DNA of 64,000 bases from assembly GCF_019923745.1 (NCBI RefSeq), contig NZ_JAANOG010000001.1:62001-126000 (forward strand), given 5' to 3'. The notes under the pieces were generated by a model. It was not told where the DNA came from and did not search any database. It saw nothing but the letters and a program-made list of their open reading frames with translations. A program made the position numbers and the translations under genes. This DNA comes from Aquirufa aurantiipilula (GTDB lineage: Bacteria; Bacteroidota; Bacteroidia; Cytophagales; Spirosomataceae). Every line of letters starts with the position of its first letter. Position 1 is the first letter of the stretch. Below are positions 36,634 to 46,088 of the stretch, piece by piece.

Positions 36634-37641
36634 ATGAAAAATGTAATCACCTGGTTTCCTGCATTGCTTTATGGAATCATCATTTCTATTCGTAATGCAT
36701 TTTATGATTGGGGATGGTTTAAATCGCATCATTTTGATCAACCCAAAACAATAGTGGTGGGTAACTTGGCTGTGGGAGGTACTGGTAAAAGTCCATTGGT
36801 ATCTTACTTGATTCAGCATAAAAGTTGGAAAAAATCATTGGGTATATTAAGTAGGGGTTATGGACGTGTAAGCAAGGGTTTTCGATGGGTTGAGCGTGAT
36901 TCCACAGCAGCTGAGGTGGGAGATGAGCCATTAACCTATAAAACAACTTTTCCTGATATTCATATTGCTGTCTGCGAAAGTAGGGTGGCAGGGATTGAAC
37001 AAATGGTCAATCAAATTCCTGAGATCGAGACGGTTATTTTAGATGATGCATTTCAGCACCGTGCTTTGAAAGCGGATTTCAATATCATTTGTACCACTTT
37101 TGATCAACCATATTTTAAAGACCATTTGATGCCGATGGGTCGATTAAGAGAATGGAGAGAAGGGATAGAAAGAGCTGATGTGGTGCTTGTAACTCGTTGT
37201 CCAAGCCATTTGAGCCAGCAACAAATGGAATATGTAAAATCAGAAATTCCCAAACCTGTATTCTTTGCTTCGATTCGATATGGTAATCCCAAAGGTATTC
37301 AAGAATTCAACCAAATTTCATGGCATGCCTTTGCAGGTATTGCAAATCCGATCTTGTTTTTTGAACAAGTAGATAAATTAGGCGTCTTGAAAAGCACACA
37401 ATCATATCCAGACCATTATCGTTTTACTCAAGCTGAACTGCAGGAATTGAATACTAAGGCTACTAAAATGGCAGAGAATGAGGCATTTATTACCACACAC
37501 AAGGATTATGTTCGCTTTCAAGCTGTTTTTCAGGACTTCCCTGTACTAGCTAAAAAACTGACCTATTTACCTATGGAGATGTATTTTTTGAAGGGAGAGG
37601 TAGAGTTTTGGAGCTTGATGAATCAAAGCTTAACAAAATAA
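36634..37641 (+). CDS. lpxK: Tetraacyldisaccharide 4'-kinase LpxK
   Basis: 335 aa; phosphorylates the 4' position of the lipid A precursor at the inner membrane. The N-terminal amphipathic/hydrophobic helix (WFPALLYGIIISIRNAFYDW) anchors it. The P-loop is VGNLAVGGTGKSPLVSYL, followed by GILSRGYGR, VGDEPLTY, and ETVILDDAFQHRALKADFNI, all classic LpxK motifs. Its presence confirms a lipid A-bearing outer membrane. Confidence 0.95.
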   Translation: MKNVITWFPALLYGIIISIRNAFYDWGWFKSHHFDQPKTIVVGNLAVGGTGKSPLVSYLIQHKSWKKSLGILSRGYGRVSKGFRWVERDSTAAEVGDEPLTYKTTFPDIHIAVCESRVAGIEQMVNQIPEIETVILDDAFQHRALKADFNIICTTFDQPYFKDHLMPMGRLREWREGIERADVVLVTRCPSHLSQQQMEYVKSEIPKPVFFASIRYGNPKGIQEFNQISWHAFAGIANPILFFEQVDKLGVLKSTQSYPDHYRFTQAELQELNTKATKMAENEAFITTHKDYVRFQAVFQDFPVLAKKLTYLPMEMYFLKGEVEFWSLMNQSLTK

Positions 37642-37657
37642 ATTCCTTATTTTAAGC

Positions 37658-37665
37658 TACCTTTG
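37658..37665 (+). promoter_or_regulatory. -7 promoter element just before the porin gene
   Basis: TACCTTTG matches TAnnTTTG exactly and ends 5 bp before the ATG at 37671, predicting an almost leaderless mRNA. No -33 TTTG is seen 19 bp upstream. Confidence 0.45.
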
Positions 37666-37670
37666 CGGCG

Positions 37671-39662
37671 ATGAAACATCGGTTAAACTTACTTTTTGTT
37701 ATTTCTTTTTTGCTTCCATTTTCGATTTGGGCACAAGTTTTGACGCCTGGAACGAATTCTACTTTTCCCGGAACGCAAAATCCCAATGATCGAAATGGTT
37801 TCCCAAATCCCGCTACTCAAACTAATCAAGGTAAAAGTAAAGGGCCTCAAAAAAGCGGTCGTGCAGCTTTAGATGATTCAACTAAACAAGTATATGGCCC
37901 TAATACCATGTATTTTGTACACGAATCGGATGTGGTGAATTCGCGAGAAATTAAGCGGAGAATAGATACCACACTCACTTTGTTTCAACGCTATTTATTT
38001 CAAGAGAAAAGCGGTTTTTTAACAGCTAATTTAGGAAATGATGGAACTGCAGCCAGACAGGTGTTTTTTCAATCGCCAGGTACTTTAGGTACTCAATTGG
38101 GATATTCGGTTTATTCCCCTTATGCTTTTCAATCAGAACAAGTGCGGTATTTTAATTCCAAATCGCCTTATTCTGAAGTGGAATATAACCTAGGTGGAGG
38201 AGGTCAGACTCGTTTGAATTTTAATTTTGCTAGAAATGTAGATTCTCTTTGGAATATTGGGATTGCACTTCAAAGGATGGTGGCAGATAAAGTTTTAACG
38301 GATGCTGCATTTAAATCAGGAGAGCAAAGTTTGTTGGGTCAATGGGGTTTATTATTACACACGAATTACCAATCAAAAAACAAGAAATATCGCTTATTGG
38401 GGCATATAAACTATTTTGATCAAGGAACGAATGATCAAGGTGGGGTAAAATTATCCAAAGTGTTGACAGCTGATGAAGCTTTGAAATACATAGATAATAC
38501 AGCTATTTTGTCCAATTCTCTTTCTCAATCCAATGATAAATTCATCAAATTTCATGTTTACCATGAATATGTAGGTTGGAAAGGTTTACAATTATTCCAG
38601 GCAGTGGATGTGGAAAATCGTACAGTAAAGTTCAGAGACAAAGCATTTCAACAGTCTTTGGTCGATGGTTTTTACCCAAGAACCTACATTCAATACATTC
38701 AAGCACCAGCAGAGGATTCCTTATACAATGAAAATCAATGGTCTTCTTACAGTCATCAAACGGGCTTAAAGGGTATTTACAAACAATTTGTATACCGTAC
38801 CTATTTAAAGCAACGCTTTTGGTCCGTTTATAATCCATTGAATGAGAGTAAATTAGATAGATTTGAAAATTATGTTGGATTGTGGATTAATCAATCTTTT
38901 AACCAAAATATTGATTTTACAGCAGAGGGAGAATATTTATTAGGATCGGATTATCGAATAAAAGCCAGTTTTCAATCTCCATTTTTTCAAGTAACTGCAC
39001 AAAGAATTTCCTACAGTCCAAGTGTGGCTCAAAACTGGGTTTATAATACCTCGTATAGATGGAAAAATGATTTTGCCAATATTTCCATGGATGAAATTTC
39101 AGGTGCTTTGCACTTGAAGTCGAAATATGTTTATTTCAAACCTGGATTAACAATTCAGCGGATTTCGGATTGGGTTTATTTTGATTCATTGGCCACACCA
39201 ACTCAAACTAAATCAGATATTGGTGTTTTTAGAACTACTGTGGATTTGGGTGGACAATGGAGGAAATTTTCTTGGTTTACGAAGCTGTATGCCAACACGC
39301 AAACTGGTCCTAATCTAATACGAATGCCTAACTTATTGATTGATGCTAATTTAGCTTTGGATGTACAGTACAAAAAGTTATTGTATGTTCAATTTGGAAT
39401 AGATATACATCATCAATCTGCTTACTTTGCTGATGCTTATCAACCAGCACTTCAGCAATACCATCTTCAGAATAATTATCAAGTCCCTGCTTTTGTGCAG
39501 CTTGATCCATATGTTTCCCTACGTATTAATCGAGTTCGATTATTTTTCAAAATGTCTCATGCCAATTATGGCCTTTTGAACAACAATTATTATACGGCTT
39601 ATCTTCATCCAGCCATGTCCCGTGTTTTTGGATATGGGGTAAAATGGCTCTTGTTCGACTAG
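37671..39662 (+). CDS. Putative porin (Bacteroidota outer-membrane family)
   Basis: 663 aa with a signal peptide (about residues 1-21, ending SIWAQ). A Asn/Pro/Gly-rich linker (TNSTFPGTQNPNDRNGFPNP) precedes a long beta-strand-rich region full of Tyr/Phe/Trp-containing alternating segments (GWKGLQLFQAVDVENRTVKF, WVYNTSYRWKNDFANISMDE), ending in VFGYGVKWLLFD, a terminal barrel strand. This fits the large 'putative porin' family of Bacteroidota. The substrate is unknown. The stop codon lies 2 bp before the tandem hairpin repeat array. Confidence 0.8.
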   Translation: MKHRLNLLFVISFLLPFSIWAQVLTPGTNSTFPGTQNPNDRNGFPNPATQTNQGKSKGPQKSGRAALDDSTKQVYGPNTMYFVHESDVVNSREIKRRIDTTLTLFQRYLFQEKSGFLTANLGNDGTAARQVFFQSPGTLGTQLGYSVYSPYAFQSEQVRYFNSKSPYSEVEYNLGGGGQTRLNFNFARNVDSLWNIGIALQRMVADKVLTDAAFKSGEQSLLGQWGLLLHTNYQSKNKKYRLLGHINYFDQGTNDQGGVKLSKVLTADEALKYIDNTAILSNSLSQSNDKFIKFHVYHEYVGWKGLQLFQAVDVENRTVKFRDKAFQQSLVDGFYPRTYIQYIQAPAEDSLYNENQWSSYSHQTGLKGIYKQFVYRTYLKQRFWSVYNPLNESKLDRFENYVGLWINQSFNQNIDFTAEGEYLLGSDYRIKASFQSPFFQVTAQRISYSPSVAQNWVYNTSYRWKNDFANISMDEISGALHLKSKYVYFKPGLTIQRISDWVYFDSLATPTQTKSDIGVFRTTVDLGGQWRKFSWFTKLYANTQTGPNLIRMPNLLIDANLALDVQYKKLLYVQFGIDIHHQSAYFADAYQPALQQYHLQNNYQVPAFVQLDPYVSLRINRVRLFFKMSHANYGLLNNNYYTAYLHPAMSRVFGYGVKWLLFD

Positions 39663-39664
39663 AG

Positions 39665-39958
39665 GATCGTTGAGCCTTGGGACAGTTGAGCCGAAGCAGT
39701 GCTTCGGCTTTGGGATCGTTGAGCCTTGGGACTGTTGAGCCGAAGCAGTGCTTCGGCTTTGGGATTGTTGAGCCTTGGGACCGTTGAGCCGAAGCAGTGC
39801 TTCGGCTTTGGGATCGTTGAGCCTTGGGACTGTTGAGCTGAAGCAGTGCTTCGGCTTTGGTATCGTTGAGCCTTTGGACCGTTGAGCCGAAGCAGTGCTT
39901 CGGCTTTGGGATCGTTGAGCCTTTGGACCGTTGAGCCGAAGCAGTGCTTCGGCTTTGG
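39665..39958. repeat. Six tandem 49-bp units, each with a GCCGAAGC-AGT-GCTTCGGC hairpin (REP-like array)
   Basis: Six head-to-tail units start at 39665, 39714, 39763, 39812, 39861 and 39910, with an exact 49-bp period. Each contains GTTGAGCC twice and one perfect 9-bp hairpin, AGCCGAAGC AGT GCTTCGGCT, followed by TTTGG. Units differ only at positions 1, 4, 15, 20 and 28; the position-28 change (unit 4, C to T) keeps a G-U pair in the RNA stem. The array lies between the porin stop and a RAYT gene. It could also act as a terminator or RNA-stabilising element for the porin message. Confidence 0.92.
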
Positions 39959-40072
39959 CTTTTATCTGGTTTTTGATATTCTGATAGTCGGATTTTTTTT
40001 TGATATGTTATGGCGCTTTTTTTGTTGTAGAGGTCTGTTTTTTACAGATATATACAGTCAAAAATCATATCT
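39959..40072 (+). other. AT-rich leader between the repeat array and the RAYT gene
   Basis: 114 bp of T-rich sequence with no palindrome and no recognised promoter consensus. It is the remainder of a 410-bp gap between coding regions, the rest of which is the repeat array. Confidence 0.4.
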
Positions 40073-40741
40073 ATGCCACCAATAAAACCAAGAAAATTTC
40101 GGAATAAATATAGAGTAGATACGACTCGAAAGACCAATTGGGACTACAGAAGGCCTGGTGCTTATTTTATTACTATTTGTACCAAAAACAGGGTTCATTA
40201 TTTTGGTAAAATTGTTAAAAAACATCCATTATTCGATTCTGAAATGCAATTGAGTGAATTGGGTAAATTGGCAGAAAAATTTTGGATCGAAATACCTTTA
40301 CATTTTCCATTTGTAGATTTAGGGAATTTTGTCATCATGCCAGACCATTTACATGGAATGTTGATTATCAAAAATATTTCTGATACTTTGTCCATAAGGA
40401 TTCCATCAAATAAAGAAACATTCCCTTCCAATTCTAATGTCTTGGATATAAACATAGTAAATAATGAAGGACCTTTTCAAAAGATAAATGCATGTCCAAG
40501 AAAAGCATTTATGTCTTCCATTTCCCCTAAATATGGATCTATATCCTCTATTATTCGCTCATATAAATCTGCGGTGTCAAAATACGCACACAAGATTGAT
40601 GCCGAATTTTCTTGGCAATCGAATTACCACGACTATGTTGTTCTTACTAAAAAAGCATTTGATAATATGCAGGAATATACTCGTAATAATCCCAAAAATT
40701 GGAAAAAAAAGAGTGTGCGCCAAATTCCTCGTTCGGGCTAA
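40073..40741 (+). CDS. REP-associated tyrosine transposase (RAYT, Y1/HUH family)
   Basis: 222 aa. The N-terminus RRPGAYFITICTKNRVHYFG is the typical RAYT opening. The HUH metal-binding motif is His92-Leu-His94 in FVIMPDHLHGMLII. The candidate nucleophile is Tyr164 in SIIRSYKSAVSKYAHK, and the C-terminal NYHDYVVLTKKAFDNMQEYTRNNPKNW is a family hallmark. RAYTs cut and join single-stranded REP hairpins. The adjacent hairpin array is therefore the likely substrate. A segment of about 40 residues (around 103-143) is a low-conservation insert relative to the usual compact form. The gene appears intact. Confidence 0.88.
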   Translation: MPPIKPRKFRNKYRVDTTRKTNWDYRRPGAYFITICTKNRVHYFGKIVKKHPLFDSEMQLSELGKLAEKFWIEIPLHFPFVDLGNFVIMPDHLHGMLIIKNISDTLSIRIPSNKETFPSNSNVLDINIVNNEGPFQKINACPRKAFMSSISPKYGSISSIIRSYKSAVSKYAHKIDAEFSWQSNYHDYVVLTKKAFDNMQEYTRNNPKNWKKKSVRQIPRSG

Positions 40742-40834
40742 TCGAATTTCTGTTTTTTCATATTTTACCTACATTTTCAGCACAACAAGCTCCCGTTTTT
40801 TCATTAGATTTACTCTGTTTAAAATCTATTGCAA

Positions 40835-41374
40835 ATGACATCAATTTCTCGTCGTGAATGGGTAAAAGGAATGGCACTAGTCACATTAGGAAGCGTGGCT
40901 TTTTATGACCTTTCTGCCCAAACGAAACCTATTTTACCTACCTCTTGGAAACCAATCGAGTGGACTAAGGATCAAGATCAATTATTAAGTGATTGGGTAG
41001 GGATTATCATACCCGAATCAACTATCCCTGGAGCTGTCAGTTTAGGAGTTCCAAGCTTTGTAAAAACCATGTTGGATGATTGCTATGAGCCAACGGCTCA
41101 GGATGCATTTCGCAAGGTATTAAATGGTTTTAGAACATCTTTGGAGACCTATGTGAAAAAACCCTGGACTCAAGCTAACCAAGCAGAAAAAGAGCAATTC
41201 CTTTTTGCTATGGCTCATGGTAATCTAGGTGCTGATGCGCAAAATGCTATGTCTACTTTAAAGGGATTAACCATTCAAGGCTATACTTCTTCTGAAGAAA
41301 TCATGGTCAAATACTATCATTATGTCATGGCGCCGGGCTTTTTTAACGGTTGTGCTCCAGTCAAAAAATCATAA
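40835..41374 (+). CDS. Gluconate 2-dehydrogenase subunit 3 family protein
   Basis: 179 aa from ATG 40835. The Tat motif SRREWVKGMALVTLG at the N-terminus shows folded export; because GMC partners here lack a signal, this subunit may carry the partner across. The rest fits the small gamma-type subunit: PISTI-like IIIPESTIPGAVSLGVPSFVKTML, then DCYEPTAQDAFRKVLNGF. It is 11 bp before the GMC oxidoreductase gene. A cytochrome c subunit, usual in the three-subunit enzyme, is not next to it. Confidence 0.88.
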   Translation: MTSISRREWVKGMALVTLGSVAFYDLSAQTKPILPTSWKPIEWTKDQDQLLSDWVGIIIPESTIPGAVSLGVPSFVKTMLDDCYEPTAQDAFRKVLNGFRTSLETYVKKPWTQANQAEKEQFLFAMAHGNLGADAQNAMSTLKGLTIQGYTSSEEIMVKYYHYVMAPGFFNGCAPVKKS

Positions 41375-41385
41375 GTTTTATTTCG

Positions 41386-43095
41386 ATGAATTATTTAACG
41401 AATGCCGAAAAGCGCACCTATGGTGCTATTGTCATTGGGTCTGGAATGGCCGGAGGTTGGGCTGCCAAAGAATTTTGTGAAAAAGGAATTAAAACCCTTG
41501 TTTTAGAAAGAGGAAGAAAAGTAACCCATAATGAAGATTATCCCACTACTTTAATGTCACCTTGGGAATTTCCCCATCGTGGTCGATTGACAGATGAAGA
41601 AATCAAAGAAAATCCCATCATTTCTAAATGTTATGCTTTCCGTGAGGATGCCAAGCATTTTTTTGTGAAAGATAAAGAGCATCCATATGAGCAGGATAAG
41701 CCATTTGATTGGATTCGTGGTTATCAAGTAGGAGGTAAATCGCTCTTATGGGCTAGACAAACCCAGCGTTGGTCTCAATTGGATTTTGATGGCCCAGCAC
41801 GAGATGGTTTTGCAACTCCGTGGCCCATTACCTACAAAGAATTAGATCCATGGTATTCTCATGTGGAAAAATTTGCAGGTATTTCTGGGAATAAGGATGG
41901 CCTAGATGCACTTCCTGATGGAGAGTTTTTACCTCCTCACGAATTGACTTGTGTAGAAAAACACTTTCAAAAGGAAATTAAACGACTGTATAATGACCGC
42001 CATGTGATTATTGGAAGGTGTGCTCATTTAACTCAACCTCAGGATATTCACGACCAACAAGGACGAGCGCAATGTTTAGGTAGAAATTTATGCCAAAGAG
42101 GATGTCCTTATGGCGGCTATTTTTCAGCCAATGCGTCTACTTTACCTTGGGCTGCCAAAACAGGAAATATGACATTACGTCCTGACTCTGTGGTACATTC
42201 CATCATCTATGATGAGAAGAAACAAAAGGCAGTAGGTGTTCGTGTAGTGGATGCACATACCAAAGAAATGGTGGAATATTTTGCTAAAGTGATTTTTGTT
42301 ACCGCAGCCGCTTTAAATACCAATTTGATTTTGTTGAATTCTACTTCACATCGTTTTCCCAATGGCTTGGGTAATGATTCTGGCTTATTGGGTACACACA
42401 TTGCTTTCCATAACTATCGTGCCTCTATTTCTGCGGAATATGAGGGTTATTTGGATTTTAAAACAGAAGGAGGGCGCCCTAATTCAGGTTATATCCCTAG
42501 ATTCCGAAATTTGTACAAGCAAGAAACCAATTTCTTACGCGGCTATGCGGCGGGAATGAATGCTGGTAGAGGTTCAAGTAGCGATCGGGAAGGCTTAGGT
42601 GAGAGCTTAAAAAATTCGCTGTTGAATCCAAAGATGAACCAAATGTGGTATGCTGGTTCACACATGATGGGTGAGACGATACCAAAAGAAAGTAATAAAG
42701 TGACACTCGATAAGCTTAAAAAAGACGAGAATGGCATGCCTATTTTGCATGTAAATGTGGCTTATGACGATAATGATGATAAAATGGTGCAGGATTTCAT
42801 AGATCAATTTACTGAAATGTACACCAAAGCTGGCTTTACCAATATTCACCACCGAGATACCAAACAAGCACCAGGTTTGGATATCCATGAAATGGGAGGT
42901 GTCCGTATGGGCGCCGATGCGAAAACGTCTCTTTTGAATAAATGGAATCAAATGCATCAAGTGAAAAATGTATTTGTGACTGATGGAGCATGCATGACTT
43001 CAACGTCTACTCAAAATCCTTCTTTAACCTATATGGCTTTTACGGCAAGAGCCGTAGATTATGCTGTCAAAGAAATGAAAAAGGGAAATCTGTAA
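41386..43095 (+). CDS. GMC family FAD-dependent oxidoreductase
   Basis: 569 aa from ATG 41386. The FAD-binding motif is YGAIVIGSGMAGGWAAKEF near residue 12, with LVLERG ending the second strand. A glycine-rich GGKSLLWARQTQRW segment and the cysteine-rich CLGRNLCQRGCPYGGYF region follow. The C-terminal active-site area has DIHEMGGVRMG with a His, and the Asn in STQNPSLTYMAFTARAVDYA. It likely oxidises a sugar or polyol in the periplasm with the preceding Tat subunit. The substrate is not determinable. Confidence 0.9.
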   Translation: MNYLTNAEKRTYGAIVIGSGMAGGWAAKEFCEKGIKTLVLERGRKVTHNEDYPTTLMSPWEFPHRGRLTDEEIKENPIISKCYAFREDAKHFFVKDKEHPYEQDKPFDWIRGYQVGGKSLLWARQTQRWSQLDFDGPARDGFATPWPITYKELDPWYSHVEKFAGISGNKDGLDALPDGEFLPPHELTCVEKHFQKEIKRLYNDRHVIIGRCAHLTQPQDIHDQQGRAQCLGRNLCQRGCPYGGYFSANASTLPWAAKTGNMTLRPDSVVHSIIYDEKKQKAVGVRVVDAHTKEMVEYFAKVIFVTAAALNTNLILLNSTSHRFPNGLGNDSGLLGTHIAFHNYRASISAEYEGYLDFKTEGGRPNSGYIPRFRNLYKQETNFLRGYAAGMNAGRGSSSDREGLGESLKNSLLNPKMNQMWYAGSHMMGETIPKESNKVTLDKLKKDENGMPILHVNVAYDDNDDKMVQDFIDQFTEMYTKAGFTNIHHRDTKQAPGLDIHEMGGVRMGADAKTSLLNKWNQMHQVKNVFVTDGACMTSTSTQNPSLTYMAFTARAVDYAVKEMKKGNL

Positions 43096-43101
43096 GATAG
43101 C

Positions 43102-46020
43102 ATGAAATCATTTTTAAGGAAAACTGCGGAACATCTCATAGCTCAACATGGCTTTGATGAACTGAGGGAAGTCGCAATCGTGATGCCTTCCCAAAGAGGT
43201 GCGCTTTACCTTAAAACACAATTAGCTCAATTGGGAGAAAGACCTTTTATTTCCCCTAAAGTGATGACCATTGAGGAATTTGCCTTACAAATGACAAATT
43301 CTGAACTGATTGACCCTATAACTTTATTGATGGAAGCTTTTGCTTGTTTCAAAGAAGTAGATCAACAAGTTGATTTTGATCGATTTGTTTCATGGGGACA
43401 ACTGATGCTAAAAGATTTTGATTTACTTGATTTATATCTAGTAGATCCAGTTCAGTTGTTTTCTTTTTTGTCGGAGGCCAAATCCTTGGAACGATGGGGA
43501 AATGAATATGGAGAAGAACAACCTGAAAAATTCATTACTGAAAATACCAAAGCCTATTTTAAGCTTTACGATCATTTATTAGAAGTATTTATTCGTCTTA
43601 AAAGTAGGTTGGAGTCCTTGGGTTTGGTGTACCGAGGAATGGCATATCGTAGCCTTGTTGAAAATTTAGAACAAGGAAAAGGATTAGCGAAAAACTTCAA
43701 GAAAATCTATTTTGTTGGGTTTAATGCACTTTCAAAAGCAGAGGAGGAAATTATTCAAACTTTGCTAAAACAAGGTTTGGCAGAGACTCTTTGGGATGCA
43801 GATGAATACTATGTCAAAAATAAATTTCATCGGGCTGGAAATTGGTTAAGAAATTATTCTCATCCTGTTTCTCAGGACTATTTATCCCGAGGACCTTTTC
43901 AATGGATGGAAAAGCATTTGCTTGAAGATCCTAAAAAAGTTCAAATTATTGGTCTTGCCAATCCTTCTGCCCAAGTTTATGTGGCTATGGACGCCATTAG
44001 AAAATGGGCACATACCTATGGTGACCAAGAGCAAGTAGCCTTAGTGTTAGGAGATGAATCGCTTTTGGATCAAGTAACTCAATATATTGGTGAGTTTAAA
44101 GATCGATTGAATATCACCATGGGTTTTTCCATAAAAAAGACTCAAATATTTTCATTGATTAATTTATGGTGGGATTTGACCAAAAGAGCTGTTGAAGGTC
44201 GATATCCAACTGCATATTTACTAACGCTTTGGCAGCATCCTTTGGTACAGTTATATGCCCAATATTGGTCTAAGCAGAAGCAAATTACTACCAATGAATT
44301 ACTGGTGTCCAAACTTGGTGCTGATAACTTATATATATCCTTTGACGAAGTTAGAGCCCTGAAAATTCCCCTGCTTAATCATATTTTAGTGAAGGCAAAC
44401 GATGATTTTTCCGTGATATTAGCGCATATCAAAAGTTTCATTCATCAAATTATGTTGGCTTATCCCCGAAATGAATGGGATGAGCAAGCTGAGGCAGTTC
44501 AGCAAGCATTTGATGTGTGTGAAACGCTAGAATCATCTATTCAAGATAGATTCCCGATTTCTTATTCTAGTGGAAAGATTCTATTGATGCAATTATTGCA
44601 GCAGCAAAAACTAACCTTTGAAGGCCCTGATCATAGTTCCAGAACCTTGCATGTCATGGGTTTATTAGAAACGCGAACCCTGGATTTTGATCGAGTAATT
44701 GTATTGTCATTGAATGAAGGATCCTTGCCAGGAACAAGAAAACGAGAAAGCCTAATTCCTACGGACATAGCTAATATGTCGTATTTTTCATTACCCACTT
44801 TCACGCAAGCAGACGCAGTTACTTCCTACCACTTTTATCGTTTGTTGCAAAGAGCACAAGAAGTAATACTCTGCTACGTGCAACCTTCCGAAAAATCAAG
44901 TATCAAGGAAATGAGTCGTTTCATCAAACAGATACGATTCGACTGGAAAAAGAAGAATCCTCAATTGGTGTTGGAAGAGCCTGTTTTGGAATTAGGTAAA
45001 TCTGATAAAAAGAGAGAAGAGCATGTGACAAGTATTGAAAAAACGGGAGAGATGCGTCAAAAGATCAAGGAAGTTCTTTTGAAAAGGGGATTGTCTGCCT
45101 CTTCAGTTTCGATGTTGGTGACCTGTTCCATGAAGTATTATTTTTCTCAAATTGTGGGTTTACGTGACGACAAACAGAGTGATGACGATATGGGGGCTGA
45201 TGTTTTTGGTACTTGGATTCATAAAGTATTGGAATTAATCGATACAGAAATCCAAGAACAGCATGGAGGAAGAATGGATCAAGTGGATTGGTCAGATAAA
45301 ATGCTTCATTTGGAAGATTATTTGAATCGAGCCATTCGTGAAATCGAAAAAGAAAAAGGGGTATTTGAATTGGAAAAAGGTTTCAATTATGTTTTGAAGG
45401 AAGTTGCGAAAACGATATTGGAAAATTATTTGCTAGCATCTCAACAATGGGAAAATGAGCCCATTGAACTTTTAGTAGTAGAGGGAAGTTTAGAAACACA
45501 GGTAGGAATATCAGTTGATGGAGAAGTTTGGCCAGTGAAAATGAAAGGTAGAGTAGACCGAATGGATCGCTTAGGAGCCAATATTATTCGAATTATTGAT
45601 TATAAAACAGGTAAAGTAGAGAAAAAGGATTTGAAAATCGGGGATGACTTAATGTCTGAATTAACCTCCGAGGATATCAAAGAAAAGTTATTTCAGTTGT
45701 GGTTATATAAGTTTTTATTGGGAAAGGAGTTATCTAAACCACAAGAAGATCGAGTAGAATATTTGAAACAAATTCATGCTCCTTCCGTACAGATTCAGCC
45801 TGGAATTATATCCTTTAGGAATTTATCAGCTGCGGTTTTGACAGAGAATATCGAGTTTAGTGAACATCAATCTTTGGAAGATTTTTTAAAGGAATCAGAA
45901 AAATTGATTGCACATTGGGTTCATCGTTTACTAGATCCTTCAGAGCCATTTGAGAAAACGGCAGATTTGGAGGATTGCCAGTATTGTGACTTCAAGGGGA
46001 TTTGCCGCCGGGAAGTCTAA
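43102..46020 (+). CDS. AddB-like PD-(D/E)XK nuclease/helicase-related protein
   Basis: 972 aa. It resembles the AddB subunit of double-strand-break end-processing nucleases. The N-terminus VAIVMPSQRGALYLKTQL occupies the Walker A position but lacks GKT. The C-terminal nuclease has Asp833 and Lys835 in IIDYKTGK. The iron-sulphur cluster spacing of AddB is kept: Cys675, then Cys959, Cys962 and Cys968 in CQYCDFKGIC. The AddA helicase partner is not adjacent. It is 6 bp after the GMC gene, an unrelated function, so the operon is mixed. Confidence 0.85.
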   Translation: MKSFLRKTAEHLIAQHGFDELREVAIVMPSQRGALYLKTQLAQLGERPFISPKVMTIEEFALQMTNSELIDPITLLMEAFACFKEVDQQVDFDRFVSWGQLMLKDFDLLDLYLVDPVQLFSFLSEAKSLERWGNEYGEEQPEKFITENTKAYFKLYDHLLEVFIRLKSRLESLGLVYRGMAYRSLVENLEQGKGLAKNFKKIYFVGFNALSKAEEEIIQTLLKQGLAETLWDADEYYVKNKFHRAGNWLRNYSHPVSQDYLSRGPFQWMEKHLLEDPKKVQIIGLANPSAQVYVAMDAIRKWAHTYGDQEQVALVLGDESLLDQVTQYIGEFKDRLNITMGFSIKKTQIFSLINLWWDLTKRAVEGRYPTAYLLTLWQHPLVQLYAQYWSKQKQITTNELLVSKLGADNLYISFDEVRALKIPLLNHILVKANDDFSVILAHIKSFIHQIMLAYPRNEWDEQAEAVQQAFDVCETLESSIQDRFPISYSSGKILLMQLLQQQKLTFEGPDHSSRTLHVMGLLETRTLDFDRVIVLSLNEGSLPGTRKRESLIPTDIANMSYFSLPTFTQADAVTSYHFYRLLQRAQEVILCYVQPSEKSSIKEMSRFIKQIRFDWKKKNPQLVLEEPVLELGKSDKKREEHVTSIEKTGEMRQKIKEVLLKRGLSASSVSMLVTCSMKYYFSQIVGLRDDKQSDDDMGADVFGTWIHKVLELIDTEIQEQHGGRMDQVDWSDKMLHLEDYLNRAIREIEKEKGVFELEKGFNYVLKEVAKTILENYLLASQQWENEPIELLVVEGSLETQVGISVDGEVWPVKMKGRVDRMDRLGANIIRIIDYKTGKVEKKDLKIGDDLMSELTSEDIKEKLFQLWLYKFLLGKELSKPQEDRVEYLKQIHAPSVQIQPGIISFRNLSAAVLTENIEFSEHQSLEDFLKESEKLIAHWVHRLLDPSEPFEKTADLEDCQYCDFKGICRREV

Positions 46021-46027
46021 TGTAAAA

Positions 46028-46058
46028 TTTCTTTAAGGAAATAAATGCCTTAAATTTG
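46028..46058 (+). promoter_or_regulatory. Promoter for the SCP2-mnmE operon
   Basis: -7 element TAAATTTG (46051-46058) matches TAnnTTTG. A TTTC at 46028-46031, one base from the -33 consensus TTTG, sits exactly 19 bp upstream. The leader would be about 28 nt. Confidence 0.55.
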
Positions 46059-46088
46059 CTATTTCATTGACACATTTAGAATAAAATT

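Noticed and set aside
39665-39958. CRISPR array
   Set aside because: Units are contiguous and nearly identical over the full 49 bp with no variable spacers and no cas genes nearby.
39882-40085. Open frame overlapping the hairpin repeats
   Set aside because: It is made of repeat-unit codons and T-rich leader and overlaps the RAYT start; no protein signature.
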